NCBI GenBank assembly: GCA_919902965.1 | Contig: CAKKSJ010000353.1 | Coordinates: forward strand, 1-7,628 | From: Burkholderiales bacterium | GTDB lineage: Bacteria > Pseudomonadota > Gammaproteobacteria > Burkholderiales > SG8-39 | Length of the DNA: 7,628 nucleotides | Direction: 5' to 3' | Shown: piece after piece, positions 1 to 7,538 of the stretch | How the letters are laid out: each line of letters opens with the position of its first letter | Numbering within the stretch: the first letter of the stretch is position 1 | The notes under the pieces: model-generated | The model's input: only the letters and a program-made list of their open reading frames with translations | The model's database searches: none | Told to the model about the DNA's origin: nothing | Translations under genes and position numbers: made by a program

Positions 1-65
1 GTACCTTACCGCCAAAGAACGGTGTGCTTGCAAACGAGGAGGGGTCCATATACGTAATTTCTGTA

Positions 66-85
66 CGGATGAAAAGCGCATCCGC
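66..85. repeat. Left copy of an inverted 20-base unit; also a small hairpin
   Basis: The 20 bases here match the reverse complement of 154-173 at 19 of 20 positions, with 68 bp between the copies. The unit is itself a small hairpin: cggatg (66-71), a 7-base loop and catccg (79-84). The core ggatgaaa (67-74) recurs in reverse orientation at 129-136 and 165-172. No T-run follows on either strand, so it does not look like an intrinsic terminator. It could be a protein-binding site, a short dispersed palindromic repeat, or part of the 3' region of a gene to the left. The repeat is certain; its function is not known. Confidence 0.6.
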
Positions 86-141
86 AGCGAAAACACGGTT
101 CTGGATAAAAACACAAATAGCCTAGGAGTTTCATCCAAGAT

Positions 142-186
142 CGCCGATTGCGCGCGGATGTGCTTTTCATCCGCACGCAATCGGCG
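142..186 (-). repeat. Large 19-bp-stem hairpin downstream of the acyl-CoA dehydrogenase-like gene
   Basis: Positions 142-160 pair with 168-186 around a 7-base loop (161-167). Of 19 positions, 18 are Watson-Crick; the exception is C153 opposite A175. In a minus-strand transcript that pair becomes G-U, so the RNA stem would be unbroken. This favours a role in RNA made from the minus-strand gene that stops at 268. No U-run follows immediately; the nearest T-rich stretch on that strand is about 30 bases further on. A transcript-end or RNA-stabilising structure, or a REP-like element, are both possible. The inner part (154-173) is the right-hand copy of the unit at 66-85. Confidence 0.6.
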
Positions 187-191
187 TTCCC

Positions 192-213
192 CGCGGACGG
201 TCTCTCGTCCGCG
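192..213. repeat. Perfect 8-bp-stem hairpin
   Basis: Bases 192-199 (cgcggacg) pair perfectly with 206-213 (cgtccgcg) around a 6-base loop. It is the first structure met by a minus-strand transcript after the stop codon at 268, followed 6 bases later by the larger hairpin at 142-186. No T-run follows it. The tandem pair may form the 3' end structure of the minus-strand mRNA. The rest of 1-267 shows nothing else recognisable. Confidence 0.45.
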
Positions 214-267
214 CCAATCGAACCGACGCCACTACGGGTGGGGCGCTCTAGCTCGATACCTAGGACG

Positions 268-1434
268 CTATGTCGCGGGAAAGATGCTGCGCGCGATCAT
301 GTTCAGCTGCGCCTGGGAGGTGCCGCCGCCGATCTGGAACATGCGCACATCGCGCAGCATGCGCTCCAGCGGAAGGTCGCGCGAATAGCCTGCCGCGCCG
401 AACATCTGCAGCGATTCGCTCACGACTTCAAAGGACGCGTGCCCGGTGTAGGCTTTGGCAATCGAGGCTTCCTTCATCTGCGGCAGCATGACGTTATTAG
501 GAAGCAGGCGCGCATTGCAGGCTGCGCGGTAGATCAGCAAGCGCGCCGCCTCGAGCTTCATCTCGCTTTCCGCCATCATCCAGTTCAGGCCCTGGAACTC
601 CTTGAGTTTGTGCCCGAAGGCCACGCGCTGCCCCATGTAATCCACTGCCAGATCGTGCGCCCCCTGCGCGATACCGAGCGCGACCGAGGAGGCGCCGATG
701 CGCTGCGCGTTGTAGCCGTTCATGAGCTTTTTGAATCCCTCTTTGGGATCGCGCACCACCAGATTTTCGGCCGGCACCTGACAATTCTCGAATATGAGTT
801 CGGCTTCCGGAATCCCGCGCAGGCCCATGGCATCCTCCACCCTGCCTATGGAAAAGCCCGGCGTTCCCAGATCCACCAGAATGCCGCCTATGCCCTGGTC
901 CTTGCCGTCGCGGTCGATGATGCGCGCAAATATCAGATTCGACTTCGAGATGCCGCCGCCGGTGATCCAATGCTTGGTTCCGTTCACGACATAATGCCTA
1001 TCGGCCTCGACCGCCCTGGTCTTGAGCGCAGTCAGATCGGTGCCGGCGCCGGGCTCGGTCATGCCTATGGCCGGCTTGTCGCCGTCCTCCAGCACGCGCT
1101 GCGCGAGTTTGCGCTGCTGCGCCTCGCTGCCATAGGCCATGACGCTGCCGAGCGCGCCCATATTGGTCTCGACCACAATGCGTGCGGTCACGCCGCAATA
1201 CTTCGCGATTTGCTCGATCGCCAGCACCACGTCGATCAAGGGGCGCTCGGGTCCGCCGAATTTCTTCGGTATGGTCATCCCCAGCAATCCGGCGCGGCGC
1301 AGCGCCTCGACGTTCTCGTACGGGTATTCGTGCTCGCGGTCCCAGCGCGCTGCCTTGGGCGCGAACTGCTCGCGCCCCATGCGGTCGGCCAGTTCCACCA
1401 GCATCTTCTGTGCTTCGTTGAGTTGAAAATCCAT
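268..1434 (-). CDS. Acyl-CoA dehydrogenase-fold flavoprotein, probable 3-sulfinopropanoyl-CoA desulfinase-like
   Basis: The protein has 388 residues, the normal acyl-CoA dehydrogenase (ACAD) length. It shows an N-terminal helical domain (about 5-118), a beta domain with FAD/substrate motifs (AIGMTEPGAGTD 122-133; HWITGGG 155-161) and a C-terminal helical domain (about 228-380). True dehydrogenases need a Glu/Asp base at one of two sites. Here the helix-G site is Gln244 (YNAQR) and the loop site, usually the Glu of YEGTS, is Gly370 (IGGGTS). From the literature as I recall it, the Advenella mimigardefordensis desulfinase Acd (EC 3.13.1.4) has Gln246 and Gly366 there, plus an essential Arg84; Arg85 in TARIVVETN occupies the matching place. 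I infer desulfination of 3-sulfinopropanoyl-CoA, or another reaction not needing that base, by a cytosolic FAD tetramer. The ATG at 1434 is chosen because AGGGGG (1442-1447) lies 7 bases upstream. An in-frame ATG at 1500 would add 22 residues of Cys/Arg-rich sequence unlike the family. No CoA-ligase or CoA-transferase partner is visible. Confidence 0.85.
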   Translation of the reverse strand: MDFQLNEAQKMLVELADRMGREQFAPKAARWDREHEYPYENVEALRRAGLLGMTIPKKFGGPERPLIDVVLAIEQIAKYCGVTARIVVETNMGALGSVMAYGSEAQQRKLAQRVLEDGDKPAIGMTEPGAGTDLTALKTRAVEADRHYVVNGTKHWITGGGISKSNLIFARIIDRDGKDQGIGGILVDLGTPGFSIGRVEDAMGLRGIPEAELIFENCQVPAENLVVRDPKEGFKKLMNGYNAQRIGASSVALGIAQGAHDLAVDYMGQRVAFGHKLKEFQGLNWMMAESEMKLEAARLLIYRAACNARLLPNNVMLPQMKEASIAKAYTGHASFEVVSESLQMFGAAGYSRDLPLERMLRDVRMFQIGGGTSQAQLNMIARSIFPAT

Positions 1435-1498
1435 GTCCTTGCCCCCTAGTTCAGCGCCTTGGGTTCGGCACGCCCTGCCGCAGGCGCACCGCTTCGCC

Positions 1499-1504
1499 AT
1501 TATC
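1499..1504 (-). promoter_or_regulatory. Possible -10 element for the acyl-CoA dehydrogenase-like gene
   Basis: On the minus strand these bases read GATAAT, 5 of 6 matches to the sigma-70 -10 consensus, about 65 bases before the chosen ATG. No recognisable -35 lies 16-18 bases upstream, and there is no extended -10 TG. It overlaps the alternative ATG at 1500, so if real it would exclude that start. If a -35 region is used, it would overlap the -35 box of the divergent kinase promoter. The evidence is weak. Confidence 0.25.
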
Positions 1505-1518
1505 GCGGATTTGCGCGA

Positions 1519-1547
1519 TTGACAGGACCCCCGGGTCTAAAGATACT
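1519..1547 (+). promoter_or_regulatory. Sigma-70-type promoter for the protein kinase gene
   Basis: A perfect TTGACA (1519-1524) is followed after exactly 17 bases by GATACT (1542-1547), 4 of 6 matches to TATAAT. The predicted transcript start near 1554 leaves a leader of about 110 bases before the kinase ATG at 1665. The spacer contains an inverted repeat, gaccc-cc-gggtc (1526-1537), between -35 and -10, where a repressor or MerR-type activator could act. It faces away from the minus-strand acyl-CoA dehydrogenase-like gene. Confidence 0.55.
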
Positions 1548-1587
1548 GCTGACTCGACGGTGAGCAGCCACAACCGTCCAGGCGCAG

Positions 1588-1607
1588 GCGCATCCCGCGG
1601 GATGCGC
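1588..1607. promoter_or_regulatory. Perfect 20-bp palindrome in the kinase leader
   Basis: The sequence gcgcatcccgcgggatgcgc is identical to its own reverse complement over all 20 bases. It lies about 35 bases downstream of the predicted transcript start and 57 bases before the kinase ATG. A perfect even palindrome fits a homodimeric regulator's operator. As RNA it would form a stem with a tight loop in the 5' leader. No T-run follows, so it is not an intrinsic terminator. The bound protein, if any, cannot be named. Confidence 0.45.
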
Positions 1608-1652
1608 GATCGATCATGGCTGCAGCGTCATGCGAGTCTGCGAACAGCTGCC

Positions 1653-1658
1653 AAGGAA
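1653..1658 (+). promoter_or_regulatory. Ribosome binding site that decides the kinase start
   Basis: AAGGAA lies 6 bases before the ATG at 1665. An in-frame GTG at 1560 would add 35 residues, but it has no comparable Shine-Dalgarno sequence and lies only about 6 bases after the predicted transcript start. The ATG also places the glycine-rich loop at residue 15, usual for this kinase family. Confidence 0.6.
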
Positions 1659-1664
1659 GCGAAC

Positions 1665-2939
1665 ATGAACAGCATTTTCGGCAAATACGAACTGAAGGGC
1701 CTGCTCGGCAAAGGAAGCTCGGGGACGGTCTATCACGCCGTGGATTCCTTTTCCGGCGACGAGGTTGCCGTGAAAGTGATCGACCCCGCCGTGTTCCAGG
1801 ACCCCGAATTCGGAGACGTGCTGCGCAAGCAGTTTCTGAAGGAGGCTTCCCTGGCAGGGAGACTGAACCATCCGCATATCGCATCGATACTGGACGCGGT
1901 GGTGACTGAAGATGCCGGTCATATCGTGATGGAATACGTGCCGGGCGTGAACCTGTCCAAATACACCGACAGCGAGAATTTATTGCCGGCGGATGCGATC
2001 GTGCAGATCGGGTTCAAATGCTGCGGCGCGCTGGACTACGCCTTCCGCCAGGGCATTATCCACAGAGACATCAAGCCCGCCAATATCATGACCGTCGATG
2101 GCAGCGACGTGAAGATCACCGATTTCGGTGCTGCATTTTTGCAGAATCGCGAGGCGACTCAATCCGTCAATATCGGCTCGCCCGCCTATATGTCGCCGGA
2201 GCAGGTCAGCGGCAAGCCGCTGACACAGGCTACCGACATGTACTGTCTGGGCGTGGTGTTATATGAACTCTTGACCGGAAAGCGGCCGTTTGGCGCCGAC
2301 AACATCACCGAGCTGATCCGTAAGATCCTTCATGAAACGCCGCTGCCGCCCAGCCAGTTGAATCCCGCGATCCCCGCGGAACTGGATCGCATCGTGCTCA
2401 AGATGCTGGAAAAAATACCGGACGAACGCTATTCGAACTGGGCCGTTCTCGCCCTGGAACTGGCCGAAATCGGTCGGCTTAGCGTGCATCAGCGCTCGAT
2501 TCCGGACAGCGAACGCTACGCAGCGCTGAAACGCGTGGAAATGCTGTCCAACCTGTCGGAAGCGGAAATATGGGAACTGGTGGAAGCCGGGCGCTGGACG
2601 CGCCTGCACGCGCGCACCGGGATAGTGCGCGAAAACGATCCAGGTCGCAGCCTGTTTTTTCTGGCGCAAGGCGATGTCAAGGTCACGCAAGCGGGACGCT
2701 TGCTCAATGTCATCGGGCCGGGGGAATTCTTCGGAGAAATGGGCTATATCTGCGACGGCGACCTGCCGCGGCAGGCAACGGTGGAGTCCATGAGCGAGGT
2801 GATACTTGCCGAGTTCCAGGATACCGCTCTGGACAGTATGAGCAAGCATTGCCACAGCAGTTTCATGCGCGCGCTGGTGCGCAATCTGGCTGATCGCCTG
2901 GCTTTGGCCGATCTGCGCATTACGAATCAGACGATTTAG
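1665..2939 (+). CDS. Serine/threonine protein kinase with C-terminal cyclic-nucleotide-binding domain
   Basis: This 424-residue protein looks soluble, with no membrane segment or PASTA repeats. The Hanks-type kinase domain spans about 8-272. It has the glycine loop GKGSSG (15-20), ATP lysine Lys37 (VAVK), helix-C Glu60, catalytic loop HRDIKPAN (133-140, Asp135, Asn140), DFG (153-155), SPE (177-179) and Asp191. All key residues are present, so it should be active. A cNMP-binding domain follows (about 288-415) with a phosphate-binding cassette FGE (356-358) ... PRQATV (368-373). It keeps the ribose-binding Glu358 and phosphate-binding Arg369. After that Arg, PKA-type sites have Ala and PKG-type sites Thr; here it is Gln370, so the ligand cannot be predicted. 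The likely role is phosphorylation of cytosolic proteins gated by a nucleotide signal. Eukaryotic PKG has the reverse domain order. No substrate or phosphatase gene is adjacent. It has its own promoter, is divergent from the acyl-CoA dehydrogenase-like gene, and ends 14 bp from the convergent hutI. Confidence 0.92.
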   Translation: MNSIFGKYELKGLLGKGSSGTVYHAVDSFSGDEVAVKVIDPAVFQDPEFGDVLRKQFLKEASLAGRLNHPHIASILDAVVTEDAGHIVMEYVPGVNLSKYTDSENLLPADAIVQIGFKCCGALDYAFRQGIIHRDIKPANIMTVDGSDVKITDFGAAFLQNREATQSVNIGSPAYMSPEQVSGKPLTQATDMYCLGVVLYELLTGKRPFGADNITELIRKILHETPLPPSQLNPAIPAELDRIVLKMLEKIPDERYSNWAVLALELAEIGRLSVHQRSIPDSERYAALKRVEMLSNLSEAEIWELVEAGRWTRLHARTGIVRENDPGRSLFFLAQGDVKVTQAGRLLNVIGPGEFFGEMGYICDGDLPRQATVESMSEVILAEFQDTALDSMSKHCHSSFMRALVRNLADRLALADLRITNQTI

Positions 2940-2953
2940 ATCCTGCGATGGAA

Positions 2954-4225
2954 CTACGCGACCGCCCCGCTCGGGCGATCCTGGTCGCGGTTTTGCTTAA
3001 GCCCGGAGGCGCCCTGGACTATCCGCCCATGCCAGATCAGCGCGCGGCAGGGGCTTGCGCCCAGCCAGTAGACGAGCTCCGCCAATGAATCTACATCCCA
3101 GAGCACGAAGTCCGCGTAGCGTCCCGCCTCCAGCGTGCCGTGCAGATCCGCCTTGCCCAGCGCCTGCGCCGCGTGGCGCGTGTACGCCAGCAGCGCCTCA
3201 TCGATGCTGAAGCCGAACAGGGTGCATGCCATGTTCATGGTCAGGAGCGGCGACAGGGACGGCGCGGTTCCGGGATTGCAGTCCGTGGAAATTGCCATCG
3301 GCACGCCATGGCGGCGAAACAGATCGACCGGCGGCCGCTGCGTCTCGCGCAGGCAGTAGTAGGCTGCCGGAAGCAGGACTGCCACCGTGCCCGCGCGGCG
3401 CATCGCCGCAACGTCGGCCTCGAGCGCATGCTCCAGATGATCGGTCGACAAAGCGCCGTAGCGCGTCGCGAGCTGCGTGCCGCCGATATTGGACAGTTGT
3501 TCAGCATGCAGCTTCACCGGCAAACCGAGACGGGCCGCCGTCTCGAAAACGCGCTCGCACTGTGCCACCGAAAACGCGATGTTTTCGCAAAAAGCGTCGA
3601 CTGCATCCACCAGGCCCTGTTCGGCGAGCATGGGCAGCATGTCTGTGCAGACAAGCTCGATATATTCGTCGGGCCGGCCACGGTACTCCGGCGGCAGAGC
3701 GTGAGCGCCAAGGAAGCTGGTATATACGCTGACCGGCAACTCGCGCCCGAGGCGGCGCGCGACGCGCAGCATCTTGGCCTCGGTCGGCGTATCCAGCCCA
3801 TAACCCGACTTGATCTCCACCGCGGCTACCCCTGCGGAGATCATAGTGCGCAAGCGCCGTGCCGCCGATGTGAAAAGCTCATCCTCGCTGGCTGCGCGGG
3901 TCGCGTTCACGGTGGAAACGATACCGCCTCCCGCGCGCGCAATCTCTTCATAGCTGGCGCCTGCCAGTCTGCGGCCGAACTCGTCGGCGCGGTTGCCGCC
4001 GAACACCAGATGGGTATGGCATTCAACCAGGCCGGGCGTCACCCAGGCACCGGCAGCGTCGTACTGCGCAAAATCCGGCGCCCGCTCGAATACGGGCAAT
4101 TCGGCCTCCGGCGCGATCCAGACAATCCTGTCATCCGCAACGCCTATGGCGACCGAAGACGAACTGCGATCGCCGCCACCGGAGTGCCTGAGATTGCGCC
4201 ACAGCGCAGTCAGTCGCCGGCTCAT
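2954..4225 (-). CDS. hutI: Imidazolonepropionase
   Basis: This is the third enzyme of histidine degradation: it hydrolyses 4-imidazolone-5-propanoate to N-formimino-L-glutamate in the cytosol. The 423-residue protein is a metal-dependent amidohydrolase (TIM barrel). Visible motifs are PGLVECHTHL with metal ligands His70 and His72, IKSGYGLD (138-145), KLHAEQ with His240 and Glu242, TDHLEH with His263, and STDCNPGT with Asp315. All expected metal and catalytic residues are present. The ATG at 4225 is preferred because AAGG lies 7 bases before it; an in-frame GTG at 4243 would add six residues. The N-terminus is slightly longer than typical and contains a run of four Ser. It is the last gene of the operon, 67 bp after hutU, and its 3' end overlaps the convergent kinase's probable terminator. 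No hutG or hutF follows here, so formiminoglutamate must be processed by genes elsewhere. Confidence 0.96.
   Translation of the reverse strand: MSRRLTALWRNLRHSGGGDRSSSSVAIGVADDRIVWIAPEAELPVFERAPDFAQYDAAGAWVTPGLVECHTHLVFGGNRADEFGRRLAGASYEEIARAGGGIVSTVNATRAASEDELFTSAARRLRTMISAGVAAVEIKSGYGLDTPTEAKMLRVARRLGRELPVSVYTSFLGAHALPPEYRGRPDEYIELVCTDMLPMLAEQGLVDAVDAFCENIAFSVAQCERVFETAARLGLPVKLHAEQLSNIGGTQLATRYGALSTDHLEHALEADVAAMRRAGTVAVLLPAAYYCLRETQRPPVDLFRRHGVPMAISTDCNPGTAPSLSPLLTMNMACTLFGFSIDEALLAYTRHAAQALGKADLHGTLEAGRYADFVLWDVDSLAELVYWLGASPCRALIWHGRIVQGASGLKQNRDQDRPSGAVA
2957..2994 (+). terminator. Probable intrinsic terminator of the kinase gene, inside the hutI 3' end
   Basis: Bases 2957-2963 (cgcgacc) pair perfectly with 2983-2989 (ggtcgcg). 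The 19 bases between can form a further GC-rich stem (gccc 2964-2967 with gggc 2973-2976). The stem is followed by g and tttt (2991-2994), then gctt. It begins 17 bases past the kinase stop codon and overlaps the last codons of hutI, which runs the other way. The T-run is short. No T-run follows on the minus strand, so it would stop only rightward transcription. Confidence 0.45.
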
Positions 4226-4292
4226 GATTGCGCCTTGCGGCACGGCATCCGCGACAGGCGCGTCGAAGTGAAAGCATGGCTCACCGTTGGCA

Positions 4293-6005
<1,713 letters not shown>

Positions 6006-6052
6006 GCGGGGCTCCCTTGCAGAGGCATTCGAGTCGTGTCCGGTATGACTGC

Positions 6053-6757
6053 TCAGCGCAGTCCGAGATAGGCAGCGGCAAGCTCCGGGTCCTTGCGCGC
6101 ATCGGCTGAAACGCCGCTCCACACGGTGCAGCCCGATTCGAGCACGCACACATGGTCGGCTACCGACAGCACCCGGTCTGTGTTCTGCTCCACCAGCAGG
6201 ATGGTCATGCCATCCTGCTTCAGACGCAGCAGTGCGTCATAACAAAGATCGACCATCTTGGGCATCAGGCCGAGCGAAAGCTCGTCGATCATAATGAGTT
6301 TCGGCCGCGCCATCAGCGCGCGCCCTATCGACAGCATCTGCTGCTCGCCGCCGGACAGATTGGCGGCGAGCGAACCCAGCCGTTCGCCCAGACGCGGAAA
6401 CAGCGACAGCACATAGTCCCGATCGGCCTTGAACAGGCTCGCATCGTGTATCAGGCCGCCGACGCGCAGATTGTCATTTACGGAAAGATCCTTGAACAGC
6501 CGCCGGCCTTCGGGCGCGATCGAAATGCCGCGGCGGACCCGCTCCGTGGCAGGCAAGGCGCCGATGTCATGTTCGTCAAACACGATGCGTCCCGCCTGCA
6601 GATCCACATGGCCGGCGACGCACATCAGCGTCGAAGACTTGCCGGCGCCATTGGGACCGATCAGGCCGGTGATAGTGCCACGCGGGACTTTCAGCTCGAG
6701 TTCGCTCACCGCGCGGAACAAGCCATAGCCGCAGGCGAGGCCTTCAAGCCGCAGCAT
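6053..6757 (-). CDS. livF: Branched-chain-amino-acid-type ABC transporter ATP-binding protein (LivF-like)
   Basis: One of two ATPase subunits of a hydrophobic/branched-chain amino acid transporter (HAAT) family importer; it powers uptake on the cytoplasmic face of the inner membrane. The 234 residues match LivF length. It has Walker A GPNGAGKSS (34-42), a Q-loop replaced by the LivF-type APEGR (81-85), signature LSGGEQQ (134-140), Walker B LIMIDE (154-159) and VEQN (189-192), where LivF proteins have Gln in place of the switch His. One small deviation is that the residue after the catalytic Glu is Leu (DELSLGL) rather than the usual Pro. The ATG at 6757 lies inside the end of livG (14-bp overlap), with GGGAGA (6763-6768) 5 bases upstream, so the two are probably translationally coupled. 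The close downstream hutU suggests that the substrate is histidine, urocanate or a related compound; livF is a family label, not a claim of leucine transport. Confidence 0.92.
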   Translation of the reverse strand: MLRLEGLACGYGLFRAVSELELKVPRGTITGLIGPNGAGKSSTLMCVAGHVDLQAGRIVFDEHDIGALPATERVRRGISIAPEGRRLFKDLSVNDNLRVGGLIHDASLFKADRDYVLSLFPRLGERLGSLAANLSGGEQQMLSIGRALMARPKLIMIDELSLGLMPKMVDLCYDALLRLKQDGMTILLVEQNTDRVLSVADHVCVLESGCTVWSGVSADARKDPELAAAYLGLR

Positions 6758-7538
6758 GCTGGTCTCCCGCTGGCCCTGTCGTTGCTGCGGCTGCGCCAGT
6801 GCCGAGATAGGCGGCACGCACGCTCGCGTTGTTCATCACGGCCGCGGGTTCGCCTTCTGCGATTTTCTCGCCGTTGTCGAGCACGACCAGCCGGTGGCAG
6901 ACGCGCAGCACTTCACCCAGGTTGTGCTCGATAAGAACAATAGTGGTGCCGCCGCGGTTGATCTCGGTGATGGTATCCGCCAGCAGGCGTGCCTCTTTCG
7001 AGTTCAGTCCCGCCAGCGGTTCGTCCAGCAGCAGCAAGCTGGGTGCCAAAGCCAGGGCGCGAGCCAGTTCCAGCCGCTTGAGTGTGCCCATGGGCTGTGT
7101 TTTGGGCGACTCGTTCGCCTGCGGCGCGATTCCCACGCGCGACAGCAACTGATGTCCGATATTCAGCTCGCGCTCGCGCCGCGTGTGTAATAGCGCTTTC
7201 ACCGGTGACACCGTCATGGCGGCGCCAGCGGCCAGCGCCACGTTGTCGATCACCGACATGTCGCGAAACGGCGTGACAATCTGCTGCGACAGCGCCAGAC
7301 CGCGCCGGATGCGTACATGGGTCGGCAAGCCATCCAGCGGCCTGCCATCGAGCCGCACGCTGCCCGAGGTCTGCCGTACCACCCCGGTGATGACCTTGAG
7401 CATGGTGGTCTTGCCCGCGCCGTTCGGGCCGATCAGGCCGAGCAGTTCACCTTGCTGCACCTCGAAAGAGACATCGCACAGCGCGGTAACGCCGTCGAAG
7501 ACGACGCTGACCGCGCCTACGGACAGCAGTGCGCTCAT
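6744..7538 (-). CDS. livG: Branched-chain-amino-acid-type ABC transporter ATP-binding protein (LivG-like)
   Basis: Second ATPase of the HAAT-type importer, 264 residues. Motifs are Walker A GPNGAGKTT (37-45), Q-loop Gln85/Gln86, Walker B LLLLDEP (168-174), D-loop AGLN (176-179) and switch His205 (IEHN). The ABC signature is unusual: where LivG proteins usually read like LPYGQQRRLE, this one reads QPMGTLKRLE (148-157). It keeps the central Gly151 and RLE but loses both Gln. The C-terminal 18 residues are Ala/Gly-rich and look dispensable. The start is the ATG at 7538, which overlaps the upstream permease stop as ATGA, with a G-rich Shine-Dalgarno (GGGGGG) a few bases upstream; an in-frame TTG at 7550 is less likely. 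The tight overlaps on both sides place it in one transcription unit with the permease and livF, ahead of hutU and hutI. Confidence 0.92.
   Translation of the reverse strand: MSALLSVGAVSVVFDGVTALCDVSFEVQQGELLGLIGPNGAGKTTMLKVITGVVRQTSGSVRLDGRPLDGLPTHVRIRRGLALSQQIVTPFRDMSVIDNVALAAGAAMTVSPVKALLHTRRERELNIGHQLLSRVGIAPQANESPKTQPMGTLKRLELARALALAPSLLLLDEPLAGLNSKEARLLADTITEINRGGTTIVLIEHNLGEVLRVCHRLVVLDNGEKIAEGEPAAVMNNASVRAAYLGTGAAAATTGPAGDQHAAA

Noticed and set aside
142..213. Tandem hairpins as a classical intrinsic terminator
   Set aside because: Strong stems, but neither is directly followed by a T-run on either strand; listed as repeats or structures instead.
2..388. Plus-strand frame open from the window edge through 388
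   Set aside because: No recognisable motif, runs through the hairpins and then antisense into the acyl-CoA dehydrogenase-like gene; composition looks like spacer. A short gene tail at the left edge (for example the frame ending at 125) cannot be excluded but has no support.
148..1449. 433-codon plus-strand open frame opposite the acyl-CoA dehydrogenase-like gene
   Set aside because: It mirrors a gene with clear family motifs on the other strand; its Ala/Arg/His/Leu-rich product shows no recognisable domain, as expected for antisense frames in GC-rich DNA.
1560..1664. N-terminal extension of the kinase from a GTG at 1560
   Set aside because: No Shine-Dalgarno, almost at the predicted transcript start, and passes through the palindrome; the ATG at 1665 has AAGGAA at good spacing.
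4226..4292. Possible regulatory element between hutU and hutI
   Set aside because: Nothing beyond the hutI ribosome binding site; no hairpin or promoter that I could support.
6006..6052. Possible internal promoter between livF and hutU
   Set aside because: No convincing -35/-10 pair in the 47 bp; only the hutU ribosome binding site is evident.
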